64,000 bases of DNA from Monoplex corrugatus. Lineage: Eukaryota > Mollusca > Gastropoda > Littorinimorpha > Ranellidae. A model generated the notes under the pieces. The model did not search any database and was not told where the DNA came from. It saw only the letters and a program-made list of their open reading frames with translations. Within the stretch, counting starts at the first letter, position 1; every line of letters starts with the position of its first letter. Positions 45,898 through 58,647 of this stretch are shown in pieces. The stretch lies in assembly GCA_030674185.1 (NCBI GenBank), contig CM060305.1:171596834-171660833 (forward strand), given 5' to 3'. Position numbers and translations under genes: made by a program.

Positions 45898-47693
45898 CAC
45901 TACCAGGATCAGTCACTGTGATGTATAATGGTAAGCGCAGCTCTAACCAGTCCTACCCAGAGCTGAGCGTTCTATGGGTTTATTGGGAAGACTGGGACCA
46001 CACAGTCGGGTCTCATTTACTTCACCAATGCGCATTGAGTGTGTAGCTCAAATCTTTTTATCAACACCATAGATATCTGTATCTCTAAGACCTGATTGGC
46101 GCCAAGATATATTTATGATAGTAAGCATAGAGTCACGCAGTCCCAATCCAACATGTAACTCCATAGCATCATGATTATCATCCTCTTGATTACCATTATC
46201 ATCACATTGTAAAATCTGTACCAGCTTCTGTGGCCATTAAGATGACAAAGAAAATGGGACAAAAATATCCACCATTGGCTTCCTAAGATGACACCAGTCG
46301 GCTTCTTGGCCAGCGCAGCACCTAAGAGGCAAAGAGCCACACTATACCTAACCCCACACTATACCTAACCCCACACTATACCTAACCCCACACTATACCT
46401 AACCCCACACTATACCTAACACCAGCCCAGCAAACAACCACTTTGACGTGTTACCATCTTCCAAAATGAAGACCAATGATAATGATAATGATAATGACAC
46501 TAGAGACAGTAATATAATCAAGACAGATTTATACATTGTAACACAATTATTTCTTAGTGTTACTTTCAGGCAAAAACATTAATTGTGACATCTTCCTATA
46601 GCGTGTTTGATTACCTGGACTTGTTTTGAATATATACAGATAATATGTTATTTTTAGTGTGAGAACAATATCCAAATTGAGGTTCAGACATTTCTTTGGT
46701 TATTATGTGTACACAAAGATCTTTCCAAACTTAGTGTGGAATTTTGGTTTAAGTAAGAAAAAGTAAGTGTGCTTTATTTCGGAACAGAAAGTATGGATAT
46801 CTTGCCTAAGCCCATAACATCCAGTTTTCATCAATAAAGTTTCATATTTTGTCACAAACTGCTCCAAGGTGTAATTGATCTAGAAATTTTATTACCTAAC
46901 TTTAAATGATTGCTTTTTCTGATTTTATTACTAACCCATACAAATGGTCAGGATGTGGGGATAAGTTGGGGAGAAAACTGTCAGTACCGAGTGAGTTAAC
47001 GTAAAATGCCAATCGTTTGACGTCATGAGCGTAGTAAACTATCATTCACATTGTCAAAGCCAGAAATCAAAGGTCACAGGTCAGGAATCAGGATCAACTG
47101 CTTATTTACCTTTGACTTTGAATGGTAACCAATTTTAATTATTCATCCCCTGTATTATATTTTGCTCGGTTGTTCATGTGGTAGTAGTTTAATTTATGCT
47201 CCTTGTATTTACTATCCAAGAATCAGACTGATATTCACAATTTTTTCTTTCATTGTGAGATAGTTTCTTTGCAGTGTAGACGTTTTCAACTCACAGCCCC
47301 AGTTTTAATGTTCTTTCTTTGCTAAGTTAGGATTTATATATTTTTATTAGCTTGTCTTTTAACTCACTCGCCTCATACATTGACTTTCGGCTCACACTGA
47401 AAGGCAGGCACCACCTGAATGGCCAAGCCAGGGTCCCAGAGCCAGCCACCCAAAATGAGAATCCATCTCCAGAAACTGCTGGGTGACAGACGGCATCGTG
47501 CAATAAACGTCACAGTGATTCCCCACTCTTCACTCACACCCACACCCGCACCAAACTGCACTTCATCCTACGTTTACTTATTTAATCTGTACACATGACA
47601 CATAGCAACAAAGGCACTTTAAAACTGTTTTATTTTCTCAACGACATGCCGGAAACCAGCTATACAATCAAACATCTTTTACCAAGCCAGGCT
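45898..47693. other. anonymous region with one small tandem repeat
   Basis: About 1.8 kb without a supported gene. It holds five 17-bp units CCACACTATACCTAACC at 46345-46425 and a short ATAATG run near 46480. The 47400-47560 stretch is of higher GC content but has no recognisable motif. Confidence 0.5.
46341..46425. repeat. 17-bp tandem repeat, about 5 units
   Basis: Perfect or near-perfect copies of CCACACTATACCTAACC. Confidence 0.92.
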
Positions 47694-49909
47694 CATCATC
47701 ATCATCATCAGTCCCGTAGTCTGGTTGACCGTTGGGGCACCACTGAAGATTTTGCAACCAACTTCCTCCACTCCTCACGGTCCTCAGCTTTCCGCAGAAT
47801 GATATTCATTCAAGGCCAGTCCACTCTCTGATATTGTCTTCCCATCTTTTTCTCTGTCTGCCTCTTCGTCTCCCTCCCTGAACTGTTCCCTGCAAGACGG
47901 TCTTGGCCAGTCCAGATGATCGTGTGACGTGCCCGTACCATCTCAGTTTGCGTCTTTTCACTGAGGTCAGGAGGTCTTCATACGGCCCGATGGCGTTTTC
48001 GATTCGGGTTTTCACTTCCTTATTGGTTATATGATCTTTGTACGAGATACCAAGGAGTTTGCGGAAGCATCTCATCTCCATTGCCTGTATCCTTCTTTCA
48101 ATGTCTGCTGTTATGGTCCATGTTTCGCATGCATACAAAAATATTGACATGACCAGGGAACGCATCAGTCTGATCTTGGAGCCGATTGCGATGTTCTTGT
48201 CGTTCCAGATGACTTTTAGCTTGGTCATTGCAGCTGTGGTCTGGGCAATCCTGGAAAGTACCTCGGGCTTTGATCCTTCATCTGATACTATAGCTCCCAG
48301 ATATTTAAATCTATGGACGGTCTCAAGTTTCTTGTTGTCTATGGTAATGTCAGTGCTGATGCCATTGGTATTATTTGTCATCAACTGGGTTTTCTCTGCA
48401 CTGATCTGCATGCCATATGCTGTGGAGGCCTCATCAAGATGTTTTATCAAGCTGACTAGCTCTTGCTCTTGCCCAGCTAGTCCGTCAATGTCGTCGGCAA
48501 AACGCAAGTTTGTGATTGTTCTACCTCCGATGCTGACTGTTCCCTCGTGGTCTTCAAGTGCGTCAGCCATTATTCTCTCTAAGAAGATGCTGAAGAGAGT
48601 GGGGGAGAGCAGGCATCCTTGGCGTACTCCAACTGTGGTTCGGAACCATTCGCCTATGTTGTTGTCATGGTAGACTGCACTGGTCGTCTTTTCGTAGAGG
48701 CATTCTATGGTTCTGATCAGGTTGGCATTGATGTTGTACAGCCTCATGGTTGCCCACAAGGCTGCGTGCCAAACTCTGTCGAATGCCTTCTTGAAGTCCA
48801 CGAAGACGTGGTAAAGGCCTTGCTGGTGTTGCAGGTATTTCTCACAGAGCAATCTGAGGTTGAAAATTTGCTCTGTGGTACTTCTTCCTGGTCTGAAACC
48901 TGCCTGCTCTTCTTTTATTATCTCCTCAGCTTGTGGCTTCAGTCTACTCAGAAGGATTTTTAGCATGACCTTACTTGGATGGCTGATCAGGCTGATGGTA
49001 CTGTAGTTTTGGCATAGTTGTAGGTTGCCTTTCTTCGGGAGAGTGATGATCAGGGACTGGGTCCAAGGTGTTGGCCACTCACCTGTCCGCCAGATCTTAT
49101 TGCAGATGATGAGTAACATATCTATCATGGCCTCTCCTCCTGCCTGGACCAGTTCTGAGGGAATGTTGTCCATTCCTGCCGACTTGCCTTTCTTCAATGA
49201 TTTTACTGCAGCTTCAACTTCTTCTCGCACGATGGGGTAGCTGTCGTTGTTGGTTGGTGGAGGAACGTCTAGCACCTTGGGATCTCCTGTTGTTGTGTGT
49301 GTGTATAATTCGGAGCAGTACTCTGTCCACCTCTGCAGAATCTCTTGATCTTCTGTGAGACATTTCCCTGCTTTGTTCTGTATGGTAGTGGTTCTGCCTT
49401 GTTTTGAGCTTGCTAGTCCTTTCACAAGCTGGTAGGCTTTTTTGCTGTTATTTTTCTGCAGGTTTGCTTCGATATCTTGGCATTGTTCTTCAATCCATGT
49501 TTCCTTTGCTTTCCTCATGCCTTCTTTAACTTGTTGGTTGGCTTTTCTGTATAGTTTAGCACCTTCATCCGTACTTTTCTTTTGCTTTAGTTCTCTGCGT
49601 TTGTCGCTCAGCTTTAGTACTTCTTCCGTGACCCAGGGCATCTTTGTTGGTCGGTGTTTTCCAAGGATGTCGTTGGCTGCTTCGGTCACGGCAGTGTTGA
49701 AGTTGTTGATCAGAGTGTCTACTTCGGTGTCCACATTGTCAAGGACGAGGAGAGGAGCAAACTTCCCTCCTATCGTTGCTTGGAAGTTTTCAACTATGTT
49801 GGGGTCTTTGAGCTTCTCAAGATTGAACTTAATTCTTATGTTGCCCTGTTTCTTCTCCAATGTCGGCTCCTGGAAAGCTCCTGGTCTTTGCGATGTTAAC
49901 ACTAAATAG
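47694..49909 (-). mobile_element. RTE-like non-LTR retrotransposon, family B, with a 698-codon RT ORF
   Basis: ORF 47806-49902 on the minus strand runs from the end of the endonuclease linker (IRIKFNLEKLKDP) through RT: GKSAGMDNIPSELV, VFVDFKKAFDRVWH near 48800, TVGVRQGCLLSP near 48625, active site RFADDIDGL near 48495, a C-terminal domain with FLYACETWTI near 48130, and RRRGRQRKRWEDNIREWT. A stop plus frameshift near 47805 separates the last 28 or so codons (EEWRKLVAKSSVVPQR), whose stop TGA starts the (TGA)n tail at about 47711-47694. The endonuclease is missing (5' truncation at 49909). The ORF is otherwise intact with both active-site Asp, so this insertion is probably recent. A similar protein family is common in coral and mollusc genomes. 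Confidence 0.88.
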
Positions 49910-49970
49910 TTATTTAAAACAACTCAACGACACGAGCCATACCCAGTTTAGATTTCATTTTGCATTGTCA

Positions 49971-51786
49971 ATTGGTTGATGTCTAGTTGGTTAGTGGCTG
50001 CGTGCTTGCACCTCTCACTTTCAGCCTGCACCGCTGGCTAGCACTGCTACTTGCAGTTATGCGAAAAGGAGAGCAGAATGCGTAAGTCTCTCCTTGTCAG
50101 TACATAGCCTCTCCATCAGCAAGCCCTACGTTGTGCCTCCTCGTGGCGACATGTGATAACTGAACATCTCACGGACTCAAGCTAAAACTCAAGGGACTCG
50201 GAGGAGGTCAGGCCCCCAGACGTGCGGCACGCAGGCCCACCAGCATGGATATGCCCTGGTGCCCACGAACCAGATCCCCAGCTATGGGTAAATAGCACCA
50301 CTGCCTTGTGGTTATCTCGGGAGAGAATAAGGCTAAGGGAGTAAACCCTGAAAAAAAATCACCCCTACTGCCTTGTAGGTTGTCATGGGAACGACAAAGG
50401 CTGGCGGAGAGACCGTACACAAACCGATGGAAGGCAACGGGAAACCACCATCGTACTTTCCCAAGTATATTCATGGCCAGACAAAACAAGAAAAATGAGG
50501 ATAACGACGTAAATAGGGACTGCTATGGAACATCTTCGTCCGGTAGGGACCGTCATGCTGCGTAGGTGACACCAGACCGTCAGCAAGCTACTTCGCTCAA
50601 ACTTTTAAAAAATACCAAAATCGCAACTTGGAATGTGAGGACATTGCTGCAAAAGGGAAAATTGGAGAATTGTCAAAATGGAGATACAAAGGCTTAACAT
50701 TAGTATTTTAGGACTAGGGGAAGTGAGATGGAAGGGGGCAGGCATGATAACATCAGGAGAGCATACAATAATATGTTCTGAGGAAACACACATGAAGGAG
50801 TAGGCATCATAATTGACAGGAACAAATCAAAAGCAGTTAAGGAACACTGGGCTGTGTCTGACAGAGTTTTGCTGGTTAAATTGGATGGCAAACCATTTGA
50901 TATCAGCATCATCCAGGTGTATGCACCAACATCTGCAAGTACTCAGGACGAATTTGACAACTTCTACGCAGTATTAGAGATGGCCAAGGCTCAATGTAAA
51001 TCACAAGAAGTTACGATAATAATGGGAGATTTTAATGCTAAAGTGGGACAGGACAGGATGGAGGATATAGTTGGACCTCATGGCCTTGGTACACAAAATG
51101 AAACCGGAGGGAAACTTGTGGAATAAGCACAGATAAATGAGTTCATAGTAGGAAACACCTGGTTTGAGCAGCCTTATAGAAGAAAATGGCTATGGATGAG
51201 TCCAGGAGATAATACCAAAAATCAGATTGACTACATCGTGATCAATAAAAGATTTAGAAACTCTTTGCTGACAGCTAAAACACTACCAGGCGCAGAGTGC
51301 AACAGTGACCACAATCCTGTAGTGGGAAGATTAAGGCTGAAACTAAGGAAAAGAAAACAGATCACAGGTATGACCAAACTAAATCTTGGACTCTTAAAGA
51401 CAATTGAGGCGATACGTAGAAAAAATAAAACGTACATGTTCAAAACAAATTCAGTGCTCTGGAAAACGTTGGTGACAGTGAGGAACAATGGACAAAACTG
51501 AGAATCCCGATAAAGCTTGTGAAGAAATCCCTAGACTAGAGAGAAAAGCAAAAAAAGAAATGGATGACAAAAGAAATGCTAGGCCTGATTGAAGAATAGA
51601 AAGGCAAAGGCAAAGGCAAAGATACAGGAAGATAAACAAAGAAATGAGGAATAGGTGCCACGATATCTGGGAACAATCGTTTAACCGAGACGGCAGTTGC
51701 ACATCAGAAACAGTCAGCAGAATTGGCCAAGCTAAAACAGCATTCAAGAAGATGAAAAGCATTCTGACCAAGAAAAGCCTATCAGA
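49971..51786 (+). mobile_element. RTE-A copy A10, RT core deleted
   Basis: The 5' region (CTGGCTAGCACTGCTACTTG) contains a partial local duplication near 50290-50400 (the stretch ACTGCCTTGTGG ... GGCTA occurs twice). Endonuclease follows in fragments: LGLGEVRWKGAG near 50715, VSDRVLLVKLDGKPFD at 50854, IMGDFNAKVG near 51020, SDHNPVVG near 51305. At about 51659 AATAGGTGCCA jumps to ATATCTGGGAACAATC (about 11595 of A1), removing roughly 1.2 kb that encodes the whole RT palm. It stops at AAAAGCCTATCAG, next to the 18-bp array, without a tail. Confidence 0.88.
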
Positions 51787-53833
51787 GAGACAGACAGGAC
51801 AACACAGACAGACAGGACAACAAAGACATACAGGACAACACAGACATACAGGACAACACAGACAGACAGGACAAAACAGACAGACAGGACAACACAGACA
51901 GACAGGACAACGCAGACATACAGACAACACAGATATACAGGACAACACAGACAGACAGGACAACACAGACAGACAGGACAACGCAGACATACAGGACAAC
52001 ACAGACATACAGGACAACACAGACAGACAGGACAACGCAGACATACAGACATACAGACAACACAGACACACAGGACAACACAGACAGACAGGACAACACA
52101 GACACACAGGACAACATAGACAGACAGGACAACACAGACAGGACAACACAGACATACAGGACAACACAGACACACAGGACAACACAGACAGGACAACACA
52201 GACAGGACAACACAGACAGGACAACACAGACACACAACACAGACATACAGGACAACACAGACAGGACAACACAGATATACAGGACAACACAGACATACAG
52301 GACAACACAGACATACAGGATAACACAGACATACAGGACAACACAGACATACAGGATAACACAGACATACAGGATAACACAGACACACAGGACAACACAG
52401 ACACACAGGACAACACAGACAGACAGGACAACACAGACAGGACAACACAGACACACAGGATAACACAGACATACAGGATAACACAGACACACAGGACAAC
52501 ACAGACAGACAGGACAACACAGACATACAGGACAACACAGACATACAGGACAATACAGACATACAGGACAACACAGACATACAGGACAACACAGACAGGA
52601 CAACAAAGACAGGACAACACAGACAGACAGGACAACACAGACAGACAGGACAACACAGACAGACAGACAGAACAACACAGACAGACAGGACAACACAGAC
52701 ACACAGGACAACACAGACATACAGGATAACACAGACATACAGGACAACACAGACATACAGGACAACACAGACATACAGGATAACACAGACACACAGTACA
52801 ACACAGACAGACAGGACAACACAGACATACAGGACAACACAGACAGACAGGACAACACAGACAGACAGGACAACACAGACATACAGGACAACACAGACAG
52901 GACAACACAGACAGACAGGACAACACAGACAGACAGGATAACACAGACAGACAGGACAACAAAGACAGGACAACACAGACATACAGGACAACACAGACAT
53001 ACAGGACAACACAGACAGACAGGACAACACAGACAGACAGGACAGCACAGACATACAGGACAACACAGACAGGCAGGACAACACAGACAGACAGGACAAC
53101 ACAGACATACAGGATAACACAGACAGACAGGACAACACAGACAGACAGGACAACACAGACAGACAGGACAACACAGACAGACAGGACAACACAGACAGAC
53201 AGGACAACACAGATAGACAGGACAACACAGATAGACAGGACAACACAGACATACAGGACAACACAGACAGGACAACACACACAGACAGGACAACACAGAC
53301 ATATAGGACAACACAGACAGACAGGACAACACAGACATACAGGACAACACAGACATACAGGATAACACAGACATACAGGATAACACAGACACACAGGATA
53401 ACACAGACAGACAGGACAACACAGACAGACAGGACAACACAGACAGACAGGACAACACAGACACACAGGATAACACAGACATACAGGATAACACAGACAT
53501 ACAGGACAACACAGACACACAGGATAACACAGACATACAGGATAACACAGACACACAGGACAACACAGACATACAGGACAACACAGACATACAGGACAAC
53601 ACAGACAGACAGAACAACACAGACATACAGGACCTCAGAGACAGGACAACACAGACATACAGGACAACACAGACAGACAGGACAACACAGACATACAGGA
53701 CCTCAGAGACAGGACAACACAGACAGACAGGACAACACAGACAGACAGGACAACACAGACACACAGGACAACACAGACAGACAGGACAACACAGACAGAC
53801 ATACATGACAACACAGACATACAGGACAACACA
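51787..53833. repeat. 18-bp (CAGACAGACAGGACAACA)n minisatellite, main block
   Basis: About 2 kb of 18-bp units ACAGACAGACAGGACAAC and ACAGACATACAGGACAAC mixed with 14-bp short units. Stops are absent in several frames, giving huge ORFs on both strands (CLCCPV... on minus, up to 701 codons; DNTDRQ... on plus, 361 codons). I regard them as repeat translations. Confidence 0.95.
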
Positions 53834-53838
53834 GACAT

Positions 53839-53955
53839 AATAATAATAATAATAATTACAATATTTATATAGCGCAAAATCTTGATAAAATCAAATCTAA
53901 GCGCTGAAGCAGACACACACGCAAGCACGCACGCACGCACGCACGCACACACACG

Positions 53956-54037
<82 letters not shown>

Positions 54038-54423
54038 TGGCTATAAATGGGGAGAAAGAATAAAAGCAATAAAAGCAAGAATAAAAGCAATGGAAAATTA
54101 TAGAGAGCATAGCATATACAATTATATATTATAATATTATAACCATGTGATTCCCTCCGAGCTGAGACAGGCTGCAGAGGGGGGGGGGGGGGGGGGGGGG
54201 GTGAGTGTTGAGTATGGGATTTTATGCGGAGGAGAAAAGGTGAGTTTTGAGAGCGGACTTGAAGGAGACAAAAGTAGGCTGCTGACGGACTGAGAGAGGA
54301 AGTTTGTTCCAGGAGAGTGGACCAGAAACAGAGAAGGCTCGTGGACCATAGGTATTGAGCTTAGTGCGTGGAAAGCGAAAAGTCAGAGGATCAGAGGCAG
54401 AGCGGAGGGTACGTGAGGGATTG
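53839..54423 (-). mobile_element. L2/CR1-type LINE copy C4, 3' half
   Basis: Minus strand: (ATT)n tail at 53839-53858, the GCGCTATATAAAT end, a GT/CA run 53915-54035, then the C-terminal coding part (FSVSGPLSWNKLPLSV). A poly-G run of about 21 bases lies at 54181-54201. It is interrupted at 54423 by element D and resumes at 56090. Confidence 0.88.
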
Positions 54424-55889
54424 TTAGACCTCTTCTAAAAAAGACGACTCTTGACCCTGAGAATTTGAAAAACTATAGACCTGTGTCAAATCTTCCATTT
54501 CTTTCCAAGGTCTTAGAGAAAGTTGTTCTCAACCAGCTGTTAAACCACCTTCATTCCAATAACCTTGTCTATCCCCTTCAGTCTGCTTACCGTTCTGCAC
54601 ATTGCACCGAGACTGCTCTTCTCAAAATCTGCAACGACTTACTGACTACTCTTGACTCTAACAATGTATCACTTTTGACTCTCTTGGACCTATCTGCTGC
54701 CTTTGACACTATTGACCACTCTATCCTTCTCTCCCGTCTGCATCACTCTTTTGGGCTCCATGATACTGTCTTGAATTGGTTTCATTCTTACATCACCGAT
54801 CGTCTGCAAGTAGTTTCTGTCAATGGTCTTTCTTCTAATGCTTCCTGTCTGACCTATGGAGTCCCACAGGGATCTGTTCTGGGCCCCCTACTTTTCATTC
54901 TCTACACCTATCCTGTCTCCTCTATTGTCCAAGAACACCTACTTCAGCATCATTCTTTCTCGGATGACAATCAGCTGTATGTCTCTGGGCCTCTCCCTGA
55001 CCTTCCCCTCATGATCCAAAACACCCAATCTTGTGTAGCCGACCTGAAGGATTGGATGACTGAAAACAAACTGAAATTGAATGAAGAGAAATCCGAATTG
55101 ATCTTGATCACCCCACCCAAACTCCAAAATCACCCCTCTCTTCCAACCTCCATCACACTTGTTGACTCGTCTATCACTCTCTCCTATTCTGCCCGTAACC
55201 TTGGTGTAACTCTTGACCAAACCCTGTCCTTCCATCTGCATGTTAGCAACGTTTGTCGGACTTGTTTTCTTGAACTCCGCCGAATTGCTTCTATCCGCCA
55301 TCTCCTCTCAGAAGACACGACAAAGACTCTTGTCTGTGCACTTGTTCTATCTCGTCTTGATTACTGTAATGCTCTTTTGTCTGGTTCCCCCTCTCACCTC
55401 ATTAACAAACTTCAGAAAGTTCAAAATCATGCTGCCCGTCTCATCTTCCGCTCTTCAAAATTTAACCATGTTACGCCATTGCTCTGTTCTCTTCACTGGC
55501 TCCCGGTTCAGCAAAGAATATCCTACAAGATTGCCTGTCTCTGCTTCAAATCTATTGAGTCTTCCTGTCCTGAGTATCTCACCCATCTGTTACATCTCTA
55601 CACGCCATCTCGAGCTTTGCGGTCCTCATCCGACACCCGTCTCTATAGTATCCCCATAGTCCGCACTAAAAGGTTTGGGCAGCGTTCTTTTTCCTATCAA
55701 GCTCCAACTATCTGGAATCAGCTACCTCGCTCACTCAGATACTCACCCTCTCTGTCCACATTCAAACGCTCCCTCAAAACTCATCTGTTTCCCAAATAAC
55801 TGGTAATTTCTGCCCCCCTCCCCCCATGTAACGTAATGTTGGCTTTATAATGTCTTAGTGTCAATGTGTCATTGTATTTGCATGTCGTG

Positions 55890-55930
<41 letters not shown>

Positions 55931-55937
55931 CGCGCGC

Positions 55938-55969
<32 letters not shown>

Positions 55970-56089
55970 GTGTGTTTGTGGGCGTGTGTGTGCGTGCTTG
56001 TGATTTCGGTTATATGTTTTGCCATTGTTAACGCCTAGGGCATTAATTTGATTAGGCGTACTAAATGTTCATAATAATAATAATAATAA
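54424..56089 (+). mobile_element. L2/CR1-type LINE, family D, inserted in C4
   Basis: ORF 54465-55799 (444 codons): NYRPVSNLPFLSKVLEKVV, QSAYRSAHCTETALL, LLDLSAAFDTIDH near 54687, GVPQGSVLGPLLFILY near 54858, active site FSDDNQLY near 54954 (usual form YADDTQLY; both Asp kept), NLGVTLDQTLSF, SRLDYCNALLSGSP, LHWLPVQQRISYKIACLC, and the C-terminus SLKTHLFPK. 5'-truncated within RT. The 3' UTR of about 290 bp has a GT run and ends in TACTAAATGTTC plus (ATA)n. A single open frame over 444 codons implies a young insertion. Confidence 0.9.
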
Positions 56090-56667
56090 TAACATAGATC
56101 TCAAGTAGGCTTGACAGGTAATCGGGGGCTGCGTTATTGAGGCTTTTGTAGCACATGGTGTCTAGTTTGTACTGTATGCGCTTTGATACAGGGAGCCAGT
56201 GAAGTTGTGCCAGGAGAGGAGATATGTGGTCAGCTTTTTTCTTTTTGAGTACAAGGCGTGCAGCATTGTTTTGAATGCGCTGTAGGATGTGAATGGTGGA
56301 GGCAGGAAGACCAGACAGGAGTGAATTGCAATAGTCAATGCGAGACATTATGAAGGAGAGAACGAGTTTTGCAGTTGTTTCGACAGAGAGATACTTCCTG
56401 ATCAGCCTTATACGATGGAGATGATAGTAGCAGGATCTGGCAGTTTGAGAAACAAAGTTGTTCATGGAGAGGGTAGAGTCAATGCAGACACCAAGGTTTT
56501 TAGCTGAATCAGAAATTGGGACTGATGTGTTACATAATGGGAGAGAAAGAGGAGGCAGCTGAGAAAGTTTCTGACGGGTGCCAATGAGGATAGCTTCTGT
56601 TTTGTCGTCATTAAGCTGAAGTCTATTGTGTGTCATCCAGTTCTTAATGTCCGAGTAACACTCAGTG
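56090..56667 (-). mobile_element. L2/CR1-type LINE copy C4, 5' half
   Basis: Continues C4 from ATCTATGTT upstream to TECYSDIKNWMTHNRLQ near 56640, with the frame still open (ORF 56061-56852 includes flanking repeat). It ends at CACTGAGTG on the minus strand, where the 18-bp array resumes. Confidence 0.88.
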
Positions 56668-56952
56668 GACATACAGGATAACACAGACATACAGGACCTC
56701 AGAGACAGGACAACAAAGACAGGACAACACAGACATACAGGACAACACAGACATACAGGACAACACAGACAGACAGGACAACAAAGACAGGACAACACAG
56801 ACAGACAGGACAACACAGACAGACAGGACAACACAGACAGACAGGACAACACAGACAGACAGACAGGACAACACAGACAGACAGACAGGATAACACAGAC
56901 ATACGGGACAACACAGACAGACAGGACAACACAGACATGCAGGACAACACAG
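56668..56952. repeat. 18-bp minisatellite, block displaced by C4
   Basis: Same 18/14-bp units as 51787-53833, including the rare variant GACCTCAGAGACAGG, which also occurs near 53633 and 53700, close to the left breakpoint. The array therefore was continuous before C4 inserted. Confidence 0.92.
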
Positions 56953-57013
56953 ACTTTTATAGATTACAGCAAAGCATTCGACAGCGTTATTTACAACCAA
57001 TTGTTCACAACTA
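56953..57013 (+). mobile_element. RTE-like family E, 5' piece (RT motif A)
   Basis: Encodes FIDYSKAFDSVIYNQLFTT, the RT motif A region. The Tc1 element begins after the TA at 57012-57013; the same reading frame continues at 58650. Confidence 0.75.
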
Positions 57014-58647
57014 AGCTACGCACAAAAAGTTAAGGATCACTTGCACAAAAATTCATAACTTTCAAAATAAGAAAGCCAATGCGTTGAAGTTTGGCAAACA
57101 TTTAATTCCATGCTTTAGCGATAACGATACACAATTGCCTTCAATTTCGAGCAATCGTTTGGTGTGTACATTTGATCAAAGTGGGTACGTATCGAAATTT
57201 GATTTCCCAAAGTCATTGAAATCACAAGACAGGGCATTCTGATGCTCCCAAAAGTTCAGTAATGCGTGTAACCACCATGGCTGTTCTGGCACTCGACGCA
57301 GCGAGTCCTCATCGAGTTGACCAGGTTGGTGAAGATCCTCTGTGGAAGCACCTGCCACTCAGCCTGCAGCATCTGGTAGAGGTGTTGGGCATCCCTGGGA
57401 GGGGGATGGTTGCTCCTCACTTTGCGATCCAGCTCATCCCAGAGGTTCTCAATCGGGTTGAGATCGGGACTGCATGCTGGCCACTCCATTCTGTTGACTC
57501 CAGACTGCTGCAGGAAGTCGTTGACCACCCTTGCCTTGTGGGGGCGAGCGTTGTCATCCTGGTAGACAGCCGTCGGTCCCATCTGCTGCAGTGTAGGCAC
57601 AGCCAGCAGTCGAAGGATCTCATCCCGGTATCGGAGGCCAGTCAGGTTACCCTGTACATGATACAAGGGTGTTCTGTGGTGAAGGCTGAAGGCCCCCCAG
57701 ACCATTACAGAACCTCCACCAAAGGCCACCTTTTCTTGGACAGTGGTGTCAATAAAGCGTTGCCCTGGGCGCCTCCAGACCCTCAGTCGGCCGTCGTTGT
57801 GGTTCATGGTGAAGCGTGATTCATCACTGAACAGGACCTGGGACCATTGCTGACGTGTCCACCTCACGTGACGTCTGCAGAAGGCGCGGCGTGCTGCCCT
57901 ATGGGCTGGAGTTAAGCGTGGCCGTACAGCTGGGCGACGAGAACGGAGGTTAAACCCCATGAAGGCGGTTCCGTATGGTCTGCTGGCTGATGTTGATGTT
58001 AGTAGCCACCCTCAGCTGCCTTCGAATGATGCTGGAAGAGGCTGTTCTTGTCTGCAGGGCTTGTCGTTCAATGAGACGATCTTCACGTGGGTTTGTCTTC
58101 TTCGGTCGACCAGATCTGCGTCTTTCATGGACCCTCCCAGTGGCTGTGAAGCGTTGAATCAGTCTGACAATGACCGAGATGGACACCTGAAGTCGCCTGG
58201 CCACTTCTCGCTTGGGAACACCATCTTGGAACCATGCAACAGCTCGTCCCCTCTCAAACTCGCTCAATTTTCGTCGTGGAGGCATTGTCAGATCAGACCT
58301 ACTACTGGTGGAATGTCTTCTTATAAAGCCAAGCAAGAGACAGCATCTCACACATAAACAGCAGTGCTTGCACGTGCATAATGGTTTTTCCATCTGGCTT
58401 TTGCAATGTGTTCAGGCAGAACGGTCCAAAACAAGGTCCATTTTCGCAAGTTTCCGCTTTTCCGTTTGCGGCCAAGCTCAGTAGTAGAGAATCCCGTGCA
58501 ATTTTCGCACTAACACAACATCGCCCACTTACAGCTGAACAAGAATTCATAACAATTTGGCTGGACTGAGAAATAAATAACAGTAGCGAACTGAGTTTAT
58601 TACGCACCTGTTTTCTCATAATGATCCTTAACTTTTTGTGCGTAGCT
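57014..58647. mobile_element. complete Tc1-family DNA transposon with TIRs and TA duplication
   Basis: 1634 bp. The ends form an inverted repeat of at least 27 bp: AGCTACGCACAAAAAGTTAA at 57014 matches the complement of the right end, which stops at 58647. TA on both sides (57012-57013 and 58648-58649) is the canonical Tc1/mariner target duplication. The interior encodes one transposase on the minus strand. With ends intact and one frameshift it looks recent and could be mobilised by a sister copy. Confidence 0.95.
57256..58285 (-). pseudogene. Tc1-family transposase (DD34E), one frameshift
   Basis: Cut-and-paste transposase. Start chosen at MPPRRKLSEFERG (58285), which gives about 340 residues, the usual Tc1 size; the frame opens at 58393. 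The N-terminal paired-like helix-turn-helix region contains GVPKREVARRLQVS, followed by a basic GRPKKT linker. The catalytic triad is complete: FSDESRF near 57825, YQDDNARPH near 57565, SPDLNPIENLW near 57460, with 34 residues between the second Asp and Glu. Near 57952 one extra T in GGGGTTTAAC ends the first frame (LHGV stop) and the rest continues from the next frame. This single break is the only defect noted. Confidence 0.92.

Noticed and set aside
51644..52729. 361-codon plus-strand ORF rich in DNTDRQ and QDNTDIQ
   Set aside because: It fuses the end of RTE copy A10 to the repeat array; only the first 45 or so codons come from the LINE and the rest is repeat.
51451..53806. Very long minus-strand ORFs (701, 674, 512 codons) rich in CLCCPV and LSCMSV
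   Set aside because: They are translations of the 18-bp tandem array, which lacks stop codons in several frames; no independent domain, start or conservation signal.
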